Part shown: one piece after another, positions 44,396 through 52,907 of the stretch | Layout: every line of letters starts with the position of its first letter | Position numbering within the stretch: position 1 is the stretch's first letter | Source of the DNA: Nocardiopsis quinghaiensis | Lineage (GTDB): Bacteria; Actinomycetota; Actinomycetes; Streptosporangiales; Streptosporangiaceae | Assembly (NCBI RefSeq): GCF_008638365.1 | Contig: NZ_VWVU01000015.1 | Span: 62,001-126,000 of the forward strand | Length of the DNA: 64,000 nt | Direction of reading: 5' to 3' | Made by a program: the position numbers and the translations under genes | The notes under the pieces: generated by a model | Databases searched by the model: none | Seen by the model: only the letters and a program-made list of their open reading frames with translations | Told to the model about the DNA's origin: nothing

Positions 44396-45244
44396 ATGGC
44401 CGCCACACCCACCGCGTCCGGCGGGATCACCGACTACTGGGTCTGCCGCACCTGCGGCGCCAACCGGGCGCCCTCCGGCACCGCTCCCGCCGACTGCCCG
44501 ATCTGCGAGGACGACCGCCAGTGGGTGCCCCGGGACGGGCACCACTGGGCCACCCGCGAGGAGTTGGCCGCGGAGGGCCACCGGACCGTGCTCCGGCCGG
44601 TGGAGAAGTCCGTCGTGGGCATCGGCGTCGAACCCGGGATCGGTGTGGGCCACCGGGGCGTCCTGGTGCGGACCGAGGCGGGCAACCTGCTGTGGGATCC
44701 GCCCGGCTTCCTCGACCAGGACGCCGTGGCCGAGGTCGAACGGCTCGGCGGTGTCGCCGTCGTCGCGTCGAGCCATCCGCACATGTACGGCTCCGCCGTG
44801 GAGTGGGCCGACCTGTTCGGAGCCGAGGTCCTCCTGCCCGAGGCGGACGCGCACTGGCTGCAGCGGCCGAGCGGGCGGGTGCGCACCTGGAGCGGGGAGC
44901 ACCGGCCCCTGCCGGGGACGGTGATCGTCCAGACCGGCGGCCACTTCCCCGGCAGCGCGGTCCTGCACCTGGACGAGGGGGCCGGCGTGCTGTTCACCGG
45001 CGACACGGTCATGGTCACCCCCGGCGGGGACCACCTCACCTTCCTCTACAGCGCGCCGAACCGCCTCCCGCTGCCCGAGCGCCTGGTGCGCCGCGTGGTC
45101 GCCTCCGTGGACCACCTGGACTTCGACCGGATCCACGGTGGGTGGTGGGAGCCCAGCATCGGGGCCGGGGCCAAGGAACTCCTCGCACGCGACGCCGAGC
45201 GCTACATCCGCTTCCTCAACGGAGACCTCCCCGACTATGACTGA
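44396..45244 (+). CDS. Zinc-ribbon plus metallo-beta-lactamase-fold protein
   Basis: The protein has 282 residues from the ATG at 44396 (GAGGA upstream). A four-cysteine rubredoxin-like or zinc ribbon opens it (Cys17, Cys20, Cys34, Cys37; CRTCG and CPIC). An MBL fold follows. Its first metal motif is degenerate: instead of HxHxDH the sequence is HPHMYG, but the later histidine (GGHFPGS), aspartate (FTGDTV) and terminal histidine (RIHGGW) remain. Metal content or activity is therefore unusual. The next gene, an ArsR-rhodanese fusion, overlaps it by eight bases, pointing to reactive-sulfur chemistry. Confidence 0.8.
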   Translation: MAATPTASGGITDYWVCRTCGANRAPSGTAPADCPICEDDRQWVPRDGHHWATREELAAEGHRTVLRPVEKSVVGIGVEPGIGVGHRGVLVRTEAGNLLWDPPGFLDQDAVAEVERLGGVAVVASSHPHMYGSAVEWADLFGAEVLLPEADAHWLQRPSGRVRTWSGEHRPLPGTVIVQTGGHFPGSAVLHLDEGAGVLFTGDTVMVTPGGDHLTFLYSAPNRLPLPERLVRRVVASVDHLDFDRIHGGWWEPSIGAGAKELLARDAERYIRFLNGDLPDYD

Positions 45245-45887
45245 CTTTCCCGAGGCACCGATCTACGAGCACCTGGCCCGCCTGGGCAAGGTGCTGTCCG
45301 CCCCGGTGCGGCTTCGACTGCTCGACCTTCTCGACCAGGGCGAGTGCACCGTCGAGGAACTGGCCCAGCGGGGCGGGATGCCGCTGAAGAACACCTCCTC
45401 ACACCTGCAGCAGCTGCGCGCGGCGGGGCTGGTGGCCACCCGGAGGGAGGGCACCCGGATCCACTACTCCCTGCGCGACCGGGAGGTCTCCCGGTTCCTG
45501 GGAGGGTTCCAGGAGTTCGCCGAGGAGCGCACGAGCGACCTGCGCGCGGAGATCGAGGAGCACCTGGGCAGGGACGAGGCGGTCGGCGCGGTCACCGGGC
45601 CCGAACTGGAGGAGCTGCTCCGCGACGGGGAGGTCGTGCTGGTGGACCTGCGCTCACCGGAGGAGTACGAGGAGGACCACGTGCCCGGCGCTGTGTCGAT
45701 CCCCTCGCGCCAGCTGGAGGAGCGCCTGGACGAGCTGCCGTGGGACGTGACGATCGTGGCCTACTGCCAGGGACCGTACTGCGTGGTCTCGCCCCGCGCC
45801 GTCCGCATGCTCAACGGCACGGGACGCCAGGCGCGCAGTCTCAGGGGTGGCTACGTCCACTGGAAGCGTCGGCGGGACACCGCCTGA
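45237..45887 (+). CDS. ArsR repressor fused to a rhodanese domain
   Basis: The protein has 216 residues. Residues 10-85 form a winged helix (LSAPVRLRLLDLLDQGECTVEELAQ; SSHLQQLRAAGLVATRREGTRIHYSL). Residues about 115-212 form a rhodanese domain (VVLVDLRSPEEYEEDHVPGAVSIP) with active-site Cys177 in YCQGPYC; a second cysteine, Cys182, sits in the same loop. Such fusions are thought to sense persulfide or low-redox sulfur. It is co-transcribed with the upstream MBL gene and a palindromic operator precedes the operon. tRNA-Ala copy 3 lies just beyond, convergent. Confidence 0.9.
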   Translation: MTDFPEAPIYEHLARLGKVLSAPVRLRLLDLLDQGECTVEELAQRGGMPLKNTSSHLQQLRAAGLVATRREGTRIHYSLRDREVSRFLGGFQEFAEERTSDLRAEIEEHLGRDEAVGAVTGPELEELLRDGEVVLVDLRSPEEYEEDHVPGAVSIPSRQLEERLDELPWDVTIVAYCQGPYCVVSPRAVRMLNGTGRQARSLRGGYVHWKRRRDTA

Positions 45888-45996
45888 CCCCCGCCCGGCC
45901 ACAGCCGGGAAGAAGGACCACCCCGGCCGCGAGCGCGCCGCGAGACGCGACGGCCGAAGGCCGAGCGGCGCACCGGGGGGCCTGGGGGCCGCCCCC

Positions 45997-46050
45997 CAAA
46001 GAAACAGGCCCGCGGGGAAGGCGGACCAAGTCCACCGACCACACGGGCCT
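45997..46050 (-). terminator. Intrinsic terminator of tRNA-Ala copy 3
   Basis: AGGCCCG (46006-46012) pairs with CGGGCCT (46044-46050) around an inner hairpin; the minus strand continues with GTTTCTTT. Confidence 0.8.
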
Positions 46051-46055
46051 CAACG

Positions 46056-46128
46056 TGGAGCTATGGGGATTCGAACCCCAGACCTCCTCCATGCCATGGA
46101 GGCGCGCTACCAGCTGCGCCATAGCCCC
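46056..46128 (-). tRNA. tRNA-Ala, anticodon GGC (copy 3)
   Basis: Identical to the other two copies across 73 nt. In related actinobacteria an alanine tRNA follows the nadD-rsfS-mutase genes, which supports this copy as the original. A -10-like TAGGGT lies upstream on the minus strand near 46175. Confidence 0.97.
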
Positions 46129-46206
46129 GTAAGGGAGCCGATCGGACCTGTGCGGTCCTGCCGACTCCCTGCACCCTAGCGGAATCCGGCGCGAACGTCG
46201 AAACGG

Positions 46207-46830
46207 TTACGCGTCGTCGCTGAGCACCACCGGCTCGGGCAGGCTGGCCGCGTTGTGCTCCATCAGCCGCCAGTGGTCCCGACGCCGCTGGACCACCGAC
46301 CAGCAGCAGTTGCTGATCGGTCCCAGGACCTCGCGCTGTTCGTCGGGGATCCCGAGCATCCGGGCGATCCCCACCCGCAGGGCGGCACCGTGGCTGACCA
46401 CCACGAGCAGTCCCCCGGACGGGGTCTTACCCAGTCCGCGCTCGATGGCGGCGTGCATCCGGTCACCGACCTCGGCGATGTCCTCACCGTCGGGAATGTC
46501 CATCCGGGCGTGCTCGACCGGCCAGCGCTCGGACAGCTCCGCCCCGGTCAGCCCCTGCCAGGACCCGCCGAAGCGCTCGCGCAGCCCCTTGTCGAACTCC
46601 ACCCGCACGCCCGAGGCGCGGGACAGGTATCCGGCCGTGTCGGCGGCCCTTCTCAGGTCGGAGGCGACGATGACGTCCGGGTTCATGGAGGCGAGCAGCT
46701 CTCCCGCCCGTCTGGCCTGGGCGTGGCCGATCGGGTCGAGTTCGATGTCGGTCTGCCCCTGGAAGCGGTTCTCCACGTTCCAGGCCGTACGTCCGTGCCG
46801 CCAGAACAGCACACGAGGCGCGTCACTCAC
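46207..46830 (-). CDS. Histidine phosphatase / phosphoglycerate-mutase-like protein
   Basis: The protein has 207 residues from a GTG at 46830 (GGAGAG upstream). The catalytic histidine is in the RHG motif (VLFWRHGRTAWNVENRFQGQTDIELDPIG), the acid in LRERFGGSWQGLTGAEL and the second histidine in VVVSHGAALRVGI. It is the last gene of nadD-rsfS-mutase, an arrangement conserved in actinobacteria, where it may act as a glucosyl-3-phosphoglycerate or general phosphatase. Substrate not readable. Confidence 0.88.
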   Translation of the reverse strand: MSDAPRVLFWRHGRTAWNVENRFQGQTDIELDPIGHAQARRAGELLASMNPDVIVASDLRRAADTAGYLSRASGVRVEFDKGLRERFGGSWQGLTGAELSERWPVEHARMDIPDGEDIAEVGDRMHAAIERGLGKTPSGGLLVVVSHGAALRVGIARMLGIPDEQREVLGPISNCCWSVVQRRRDHWRLMEHNAASLPEPVVLSDDA

Positions 46831-46876
46831 GTGGTTGTGTCTCTCCGCTCGGAGTTTCGTCGAGATGGTGCCGGTG

Positions 46877-47275
46877 TTACTGCTCGTCCAGAGGAGTACG
46901 CTCGGCGCCGCGTGCGTTCTCGGGGAGGTCGATCTCGGGGCAGTCCTTCCACAGCCGTTCGAGGCCGTAGTACCCGCGCTCCTCCTCATGCTGGATGTGC
47001 ACGACGATGTCGGCGTAGTCCAGCAGCACCCAGCGCCCGTCGCGCTCGCCCTCGCGGCGGACCGGCTTGGCACCGGTCTGGATGCGGAGCTGGTCCTCGA
47101 CCTCGTCGACGATCGAGCGGATCTGCCGGTCGCTGGGCGCCGAACACAGCACGAAGGCCTCGGTGATGACCAGCTGCTCGCTGACGTCGTAGGCGATGAT
47201 CTCCTGGGCGAGCTTGTCGGAGGCGGCCTCTGCCGCGACCTTGACCAGCTCCAGCGCCCTGTCGGTGGCTGTCAC
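46877..47275 (-). CDS. rsfS: Ribosome silencing factor RsfS
   Basis: RsfS binds ribosomal protein L14 (uL14) and blocks 30S-50S joining during starvation. It has 132 residues from a GTG at 47275. The DUF143 pattern is complete: ALELVKVAAEAASDKLAQEIIAYDVSEQLVITEAFVLCSAPSDRQIRSIVDEVE and WVLLDYADIVVHIQHEEERGYYGLERLW. It starts 17 bp after nadD, so is co-transcribed with it. Confidence 0.95.
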   Translation of the reverse strand: MTATDRALELVKVAAEAASDKLAQEIIAYDVSEQLVITEAFVLCSAPSDRQIRSIVDEVEDQLRIQTGAKPVRREGERDGRWVLLDYADIVVHIQHEEERGYYGLERLWKDCPEIDLPENARGAERTPLDEQ

Positions 47276-47292
47276 GTTGTGCTTGCTGCCTT

Positions 47293-47943
47293 TCAGCTCT
47301 CTCGGTAGAGCCCGGTTTTGTTGATGTAGCGGACGATGCCGTCGGGCACCAGGTACCAGATGGGCTCGCCCTTGCGGACCCGCTCCCGGCACTCGGTCGA
47401 GGAGATGGCCAGCGCGGGGACCTCCATCAGGGAGACCTTGCCCTCGGGCAGCCCGGGATCACTGAGATGGTGACCGGGACGGTTACAGCCTACGAAATGC
47501 GCGAGCTCGAACAGTTCGTCGACGTTGTGCCAGCTCAGGATGGCACCCAGCGCGTCGGCCCCGGTGATGAAGTACAGCTCGACCCCGGGTCCGTACTTGG
47601 AGCGCATCTCGCGCAGTGTGTCGAGGGTGTAGGTGGGCCCGGAGCGGTCGATCTCCACGCGGTCCACCCGGAACTGGGGGTTCTCGGCGGTCGCGATGAC
47701 CGTCATCAGGTAGCGGTCCTCGGAGGGGGTGACCTTGGCCAGGTCCTTCTGCCAGGGCTGGCCGGTGGGGACGAACACCACCTCGTCGAGCTCGAAGAAG
47801 TGCGCGACCTCGCTGGCCGCCACGAGGTGCCCGTGGTGGATGGGGTCGAAGGTGCCACCCATGATGCCGACCTTGGTCGGGACGGTTCCTCCCCGCGTGG
47901 GGGACCCTCCGCTCCGGGGGGCGTCGGAAGCTTCGTGCGCCAC
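47293..47943 (-). CDS. nadD: Nicotinate-nucleotide adenylyltransferase
   Basis: NadD makes deamido-NAD+ from nicotinate mononucleotide and ATP. I chose the GTG at 47943 with GGAG six bases upstream, giving 216 residues with a short extra N-terminus. The nucleotidyltransferase motif is [16 protein letters not shown] and the second is [10 protein letters not shown]. The order nadD-rsfS-mutase is the conserved actinobacterial arrangement. The gene is divergent from an M48 protease across 228 bp without a recognised site. Confidence 0.95.
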   Translation of the reverse strand: MAHEASDAPRSGGSPTRGGTVPTKVGIMGGTFDPIHHGHLVAASEVAHFFELDEVVFVPTGQPWQKDLAKVTPSEDRYLMTVIATAENPQFRVDRVEIDRSGPTYTLDTLREMRSKYGPGVELYFITGADALGAILSWHNVDELFELAHFVGCNRPGHHLSDPGLPEGKVSLMEVPALAISSTECRERVRKGEPIWYLVPDGIVRYINKTGLYRES

Positions 47944-48171
47944 TGTGCGCTCCGTTTCGCCTTGGACGTTGCCGTTGCCGGGACCGGCCAACCGAGAGTA
48001 GCCGACACTGGACACCGACACTGTCCCCTTCCTCCCCGTTCGCCCCTTGCGCTGGGGCGACGGGCACCACGAAAGGTGCTTTCCCGGGCGTGTCCCCGAC
48101 GCCTGGAAATCGCGTCATATCTCGTTCGGGAAACCGTGGCCAAGCACCACCCCGGCACATAGCATGCCGAT

Positions 48172-49227
48172 ATGGCCAACACACCAGACCGCGTTCGCGT
48201 CCGGCTCCCCGAGATCTCACCCCGCGCCTACGAGCATCCCGCCGACCGCGGTGCCCTGGTGGCGCTGCGCTCGCTGCGCGGGTTCGACGAGGTGTTCAAG
48301 CGCCTGTCGGGACTGTTCAACGAACGAGCCCTGCGACTGATGTTCCTCTCCAGTGCCGTCCGGGTCGGCCCCACCCAGTTCCCGCACGTGTATGACTACG
48401 TGCGCGACGCCGCCTACGTCCTGGACCTGGACGAGGTGCCCGAGCTGTACATCCAGATGAACCCCAAGCCGAACGCCATGGCGATCGGCAGCCAGCGGCC
48501 GTTCATCGTGATGACCACGGGCCTGTTCGACCTGCTGGACGCCGAGGAGCAGCGCTTCGTCGTCGGTCACGAGGTCGGCCACATCCTCAGCGGCCACGCC
48601 GTGTACCGCACCATGCTGCTGGCCCTGATCCGCCTGGCCGCCCGCGTGGCGTGGGTGCCGCTGGGCTTCATCGGCATCCAGGCCATCGTCGCCGCGCTGG
48701 AGGAGTGGTACCGCAAGTCCGAGCTGTCCTGCGACCGCGCCGGAGTCCTCGCCAGCCAGAACCCCGAGGCGGGCAAGCGCGCCCTGATGAAGCTGGCGGG
48801 CGGCTCCAGACTCGTGGAGATGAACCCCGACGCGTTCCTGGAGCAGGCCCGTGACTACGAGTCCGGGGGCGACGCCCGCGACAGCCTGCTCAAGATGGTC
48901 AGCCTGATGGGTCAGACCCACCCGTTCGCGGTGGTGCGCCTGGCCGAGCTGCACCGGTGGGTCGAGAACGGCTCCTACCAGCGCATCGTCAACGGCGACT
49001 ACCCGCGCCGTTCCTCCGACCGCGACGCGAAGGTCGGTGAGGAGGCGCGCAGGGCCGCCGACTCCTACAAGGAGGCGTGGGAGCGCTCGGGCGACCCGCT
49101 GCTGGGCACCCTGCGCGACGTCGCGGGCAGCGCGGCCAACGCGGGCGGCAGGATCTTCGACACCGTCGCCGACCGGTGGCGCAACGGCTCCTCCCGCGGC
49201 GGCCAGGGGTCCAACGGTTCCTCCTGA
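48172..49227 (+). CDS. M48-family zinc metalloprotease
   Basis: This is a 351-residue HtpX/Ste24-like peptidase. The zinc motif is HEVGH (VVGHEVGHILSGH) and the third ligand lies in the ELSCDRAG motif. A hydrophobic segment between them (WVPLGFIGIQAIVAAL) suggests membrane association. The C-terminal 80 residues are polar and Gly/Ser-rich. It is transcribed alone, divergent from nadD, and ends at a hairpin shared with the convergent esterase. Substrate unknown. Confidence 0.88.
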   Translation: MANTPDRVRVRLPEISPRAYEHPADRGALVALRSLRGFDEVFKRLSGLFNERALRLMFLSSAVRVGPTQFPHVYDYVRDAAYVLDLDEVPELYIQMNPKPNAMAIGSQRPFIVMTTGLFDLLDAEEQRFVVGHEVGHILSGHAVYRTMLLALIRLAARVAWVPLGFIGIQAIVAALEEWYRKSELSCDRAGVLASQNPEAGKRALMKLAGGSRLVEMNPDAFLEQARDYESGGDARDSLLKMVSLMGQTHPFAVVRLAELHRWVENGSYQRIVNGDYPRRSSDRDAKVGEEARRAADSYKEAWERSGDPLLGTLRDVAGSAANAGGRIFDTVADRWRNGSSRGGQGSNGSS

Positions 49228-49262
49228 CATCGCGCCGCGGCGGTGCGGTGGCCCGGTACCGA

Positions 49263-49294
49263 GGGAGGCGGTCCGCACCGGCGGAGCGCCTCCC
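49263..49294. terminator. Bidirectional hairpin between convergent genes
   Basis: GGGAGGCG (49263-49270) pairs with CGCCTCCC (49287-49294), between the M48 protease and the esterase that converge on it. Confidence 0.5.
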
Positions 49295-49322
49295 CCTTCC
49301 GCCGTGTGCGCGGACTCCGGGA

Positions 49323-50060
49323 TCAGCGCGGTTCGGACAGGTACCCGCGAACCCGTTGCCAGGCGGCGTGGGCCGGGTCGATGACCGCGAAGTGGTCGGC
49401 CCCGGCCACCTCGCGGTAGTCCACGTCTTCCCCGGCCGCGCGTGCGGCGGCCACATAGTCGCGGCTGTGCTCGACGGGGACGCGCTGGTCGGCGTCGCCG
49501 TGCACGACCAACTGGGGCACGCCGAGCGGCACGCGCCGCACCGGTGAACTGTCGGAGTACAGCGCCGCGGAGGGATCCTGGCCGAGGAACGGCCCGACCG
49601 CGCCCTCGCCGAGGCCCGCCCCGGCACAGCGCTCCAGGTCGGTGACGGGTGCGAGGGCCACCACGGCGGTCACGGGCGTTCTCTCGTCGAGCGCGTTGAG
49701 CAGGGCCAGGTGCCCGCCCGCGGAGTGCCCGACGGACACCACACGGGACAGGTCGTAGCGCCCGGACCCGCGAGCGGCCGCCACGGTGAGGAACTCCAGG
49801 GCCCGTCCGACGTCGTCCAGGGTCTGTGGCCAGCCCCCGCCGTCGCCGCCGGTGCGTCGGTACTCCACGTTCCACACCGCCCATCCGGTGGCGGCCAGGT
49901 CACGGGCCAGCGGATCCATGAGGCCGGCGTCGAACCGGTCGCGCCACCAGCCGCCGTGCAACAGCACCGCGACGGGCGCGGGCCCGCCCGTGCCGCCCAC
50001 CGGGTCCCACAGGTGCACGTTCTGGCTGGGGTGGTCGCCGTAGGCCACGGTGGTCGGCAC
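49323..50060 (-). CDS. Alpha/beta hydrolase, carboxylesterase / kynurenine-formamidase-like
   Basis: The protein has 245 residues. It shows the BD-FAE/hormone-sensitive-lipase-like oxyanion motif LLHGGWWRD, the nucleophile elbow VSVGHSAGGHLAL, the acid in VHGDADQRVP and the histidine in AGADHFAVIDP. This set is typical of small esterases close to kynurenine formamidase, but no tryptophan-catabolic genes are nearby, so the reaction is open. It follows the secreted beta-helix-like gene at 50.1 kb in the same direction. Confidence 0.84.
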   Translation of the reverse strand: MPTTVAYGDHPSQNVHLWDPVGGTGGPAPVAVLLHGGWWRDRFDAGLMDPLARDLAATGWAVWNVEYRRTGGDGGGWPQTLDDVGRALEFLTVAAARGSGRYDLSRVVSVGHSAGGHLALLNALDERTPVTAVVALAPVTDLERCAGAGLGEGAVGPFLGQDPSAALYSDSSPVRRVPLGVPQLVVHGDADQRVPVEHSRDYVAAARAAGEDVDYREVAGADHFAVIDPAHAAWQRVRGYLSEPR

Positions 50061-50146
50061 GTGTCTCTCCTCGTCCTCGGGCTCGCTGTCCGCGGACCGT
50101 AACAGGTCGCCCCGCTTCCGGCCCTCGGTGACGGGCTTGACCGGGT

Positions 50147-51118
50147 CTAGAAGGCGGGACCGGCGGCCATGGCGTCGTCGATGGTCTCGGCGCGGGCCTC
50201 CTCGACCTCCTTCACGAGACCGTCCTCGTGGGCCTCGAACTCTTCGACCACGGTGGCGGAGAAGCTGCGCAGGGCGATCTCCTCGGTGAGAATGTCGCCG
50301 CGGACGCGGTTGTGGTCGCCGACCTGGGCGGTCGGGGTGTTGCCGGAGGTGACCAGGTCACCGCCGACGATGTTGTTGTCGACGTAGACGCCGCCGTTGA
50401 CACCGGTGACGCTCAGGTCGCCGTCGACGTAGTTGACGGAGGAGCAGAAGCCCTCCTCCTCACCGGCGCCGACCGCGACCGGTCCGGAACCACCGGTGTA
50501 GGCCGCCGCGCCGATGACCTCGCTGTCGCAGAGGATGCCGCCGCTGGCCGGGTCGGTGACGGACAGGTCGCCGCGCACCACGGAGTCGTAGATGTCGGCG
50601 TACTCGACGCCGTCGGCCTTGAACACGCCGTTGACGCGGGAGCCGGAGACGTAGACGGAGCCGACCTCGGCGTTGACGCTGCGGACGGAGGAGTCGACCA
50701 CGTAGGCGAAGCCGTCGGTGTTGCCGCCCTCCACCGGGACGGTGCGCAGGGCGGCACCGGCCGAACTGCCCTCCATGTAGGTGCCGTAGGAACCGCGGTT
50801 GACCACGCGGTCACTGATGGAGCTCTCCTCGGCGTCGAAGTAGCCGTCCTTCTGGACGGTCACCCTGCCCTCGACCTCGCCGCCGACGATGTGCAGGTTG
50901 GCGCCCGTGCGGACGGTGACGTCGCCCTGGACGACGGTGCCGTCCAGGAAGCAGCTCTCGCCGGCGGGGACCGCGAGGTCCGTGGGCAGGGTGATCGCAC
51001 CGCCGTGGCCCGAGCAGAGGGTGACGAGGTCCGCCTGGGCGGGAGAGGCCGCCATCGTGGCACCGCCGATGGCCAGGGCGGTCGTGGCGATGGCCGCGAC
51101 CTTGCTCCGGAGCTTCAT
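50147..51118 (-). CDS. Secreted repetitive beta-helix-like protein of unknown function
   Basis: The protein has 323 residues with AAAGGAAA upstream of the ATG. A signal peptide is clear (MKLRSKVAAIATTALAIGGATMAASPAQA). The mature part consists of short strands repeating about every 18-24 residues with Gly, Val and Asp turns (GTVVQGDVTVRTGANLHIVG, VRGDLSVTD, NYVDGDLSVTGVNGGVYVDNN, RVRGDILTEE), a pattern of a right-handed beta-helix or bactofilin-like polymer. Four or five cysteines could form disulfides. The last 40 residues are charged and helical. It could be a surface or adhesion protein; no catalytic motif is visible. Confidence 0.72.
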   Translation of the reverse strand: MKLRSKVAAIATTALAIGGATMAASPAQADLVTLCSGHGGAITLPTDLAVPAGESCFLDGTVVQGDVTVRTGANLHIVGGEVEGRVTVQKDGYFDAEESSISDRVVNRGSYGTYMEGSSAGAALRTVPVEGGNTDGFAYVVDSSVRSVNAEVGSVYVSGSRVNGVFKADGVEYADIYDSVVRGDLSVTDPASGGILCDSEVIGAAAYTGGSGPVAVGAGEEEGFCSSVNYVDGDLSVTGVNGGVYVDNNIVGGDLVTSGNTPTAQVGDHNRVRGDILTEEIALRSFSATVVEEFEAHEDGLVKEVEEARAETIDDAMAAGPAF

Positions 51119-51339
51119 ATGGGGGATTTCCTTTCGTCGTGACCGTGGGGACTGGCGCTCCGAGTGGGCTCAGGAGCGCCGTGAGACACCACAGTGAAAG
51201 TATCGCCCGAACTTCGCTTTGTGAATACTCCCGGGACGAAGATTCGCTTTTGTCCAGGTTGCCGGAAGGAAAACGTTCCAGGCGCCAACCGGAACACGAA
51301 TCCTCCTCACCGCTTCCTCGTACCGGTCCTCGCGTACGC

Positions 51340-51365
51340 GGGCCGCCCGTCGGTGCGGACGGCCC
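51340..51365 (-). terminator. Hairpin terminator after proA
   Basis: GGGCCGCCCG (51340-51349) pairs with CGGACGGCCC (51356-51365) with one mismatch and a six-base loop, 11 bp past the proA stop. Confidence 0.62.
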
Positions 51366-51376
51366 TTCCGACCCCG

Positions 51377-52651
51377 TTACCGGAGATGGCCGTCACCGGT
51401 GACCACGTACTTGGTGGAGGTCATCTCGGTGAGGCCCATAGGCCCTCTGGCGTGCAGTTTCTGAGTGGAAATACCAATTTCGGCACCGAAGCCGAATTCG
51501 CCGCCGTCGGTGAATCTCGTGGAGGCGTTGACCATGACCGCGGCGGAGTCGACCCGGGAGACGAAGTACCGGGAGGCCTTCAGCGAGTCGGTGACGATCG
51601 CCTCGGTGTGCTGGGTGGAGTACCTGCGGATGTGCGCGAGTGCCTCGTCGATGGTGGACACCACGCGCACGGACAGGTCCATGGCCAGGTACTCGGTCGC
51701 CCAGTCCTCCTCGGTGGCCTCCACCACGGTGGCCCCGGTCCGGTGCGCGGCGGCGACCTCCAGCACCCGCGGGTCGCCGTGCACGGTCACTCCGTGCTCG
51801 GCCAGCGACTCCAGGACGCGCGGCAGGAACACCCCGGCCACCGCCTCGTGCACCAGCAGGGTCTCGGCGGAGTTGCACACCGAGCAGCGCTGCGCCTTGG
51901 CGTTGGTGGCGATGGCCACGGCCTTGTCGAGGTCGGCCTCGGCGTCCACGTAGACGTGGCACAGGCCCTCGCCGGTCTCGATGACCGGAACGGTGGAGTC
52001 GCGGACCACGGCCTGGATGAGGGAGCCGCCGCCGCGCGGGATGAGCACGTCCACCAGACCGCGCGCACGCATGAGCGCGGTGGAGGACTCGCGGGTGCGC
52101 CCGGGCACCATCTGGATGGCGTCCACGGGGACGCCGGTGCCCGCCAGGGCGTCCCGGAGGACCTCGACGATGGCGGTATTGGAGGCGTAGGCCGAGGAGG
52201 AGCCGCGCAGCAGGGCGGCGTTGCCGCTCTTGAGGCACAGGGCGGCGGCGTCCACGGTGACGTTGGGACGGCCCTCGTAGATGATGCCGATGACACCGAG
52301 CGGCACCCGGATCTGGCGCAGGTCCAGGCCGTTGGGCAGCACGGAGCCGCGCACGGACTCGCCCACCGGGTCGGGCAGTTCGACGATTTCGCGTACGGCG
52401 TCGGCGATGGCCTCGATCCGCTGCGGGGTGAGGGTGAGCCGGTCGATCATGGCCGGGTCGGTGCCGTCCTGGCGTGCCCGCTCCACGTCCTCGGCGTTGG
52501 CCGCGGTGATCTCCTCGGCTCGCTTGACCAGGGCGTCGGCGATCGCCAGCAGCGCCGTGTCCTTCACCGCCCGGCTGAGCGGGGCGAGGTCGGCCGCGGC
52601 GTCCCTGGCGCGCTCCGCCACGGCGTGGACCTCGCGCTCGATGTCGCTCAT
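51377..52651 (-). CDS. proA: Gamma-glutamyl phosphate reductase
   Basis: ProA reduces gamma-glutamyl phosphate to glutamate semialdehyde in proline synthesis. It has 424 residues from the ATG at 52651 (AGAGAG upstream); an ATG nine codons earlier is possible. Aldehyde-dehydrogenase-fold motifs are visible: [63 protein letters not shown] and the catalytic cysteine in [16 protein letters not shown]. proB lies 4 kb upstream on the same strand, separated by five other genes. Confidence 0.96.
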   Translation of the reverse strand: MSDIEREVHAVAERARDAAADLAPLSRAVKDTALLAIADALVKRAEEITAANAEDVERARQDGTDPAMIDRLTLTPQRIEAIADAVREIVELPDPVGESVRGSVLPNGLDLRQIRVPLGVIGIIYEGRPNVTVDAAALCLKSGNAALLRGSSSAYASNTAIVEVLRDALAGTGVPVDAIQMVPGRTRESSTALMRARGLVDVLIPRGGGSLIQAVVRDSTVPVIETGEGLCHVYVDAEADLDKAVAIATNAKAQRCSVCNSAETLLVHEAVAGVFLPRVLESLAEHGVTVHGDPRVLEVAAAHRTGATVVEATEEDWATEYLAMDLSVRVVSTIDEALAHIRRYSTQHTEAIVTDSLKASRYFVSRVDSAAVMVNASTRFTDGGEFGFGAEIGISTQKLHARGPMGLTEMTSTKYVVTGDGHLR

Positions 52652-52846
52652 GGTGCTCTCTCTTTGTTGGGAGGCCATCCCGGAGTACCCGCCCTGCGGC
52701 GTCGGAGGACGTCAGGGATACGCACCGGGGTGAACACCTCCAGCGTATAGCGCCGTGCGTCCGGGAACACGGTCGTCCACAGGCCGCGACGACCGCTTCG
52801 CGTATCCGCCCGTGTTCGTCCGCGCCACCGGGACCGGGCCCCGGCC

Positions 52847-52903
52847 GAGAGGGCTCCCGGGCCGCGCCGGCCCCGGCCGCCGGCGCGGCCCGGGAGCCCT
52901 CTC
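52847..52903 (-). terminator. 24-bp perfect hairpin after the PemK-like gene
   Basis: The arm 52847-52870 is exactly complementary to 52880-52903, leaving a nine-base loop. It starts four bases beyond the PemK-like stop. It has no T-tract but its length and perfection make it the strongest inverted repeat I see in the window. Confidence 0.75.
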
Positions 52904-52907
52904 CGGG

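Larger units (their letters stand above)
45936..46128 (-). repeat. Dispersed repeat, copy 3: tRNA-Ala with terminator and trailer
   Basis: Nearly identical to copy 2 over its whole length, including the GACGGCCGAAGGCCGAGCGGC end, and to copy 1 apart from a small insertion. It sits at the boundary between the accessory stretch and the housekeeping block, so this may be the ancestral position. Confidence 0.9.

Noticed and set aside
29484-46128. Integrative element bounded by tRNA attachment sites
   Set aside because: A classic integration duplicates only the 3' end of a tRNA and brings an integrase. Here the whole tRNA plus downstream DNA is repeated, and no integrase, replication or transfer gene is present.
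47507-47518. LexA-like half palindrome TCGAACAGTTCG
   Set aside because: It lies inside nadD and lacks the four-base spacer and outer bases of the TCGAAC-N4-GTTCGA consensus.
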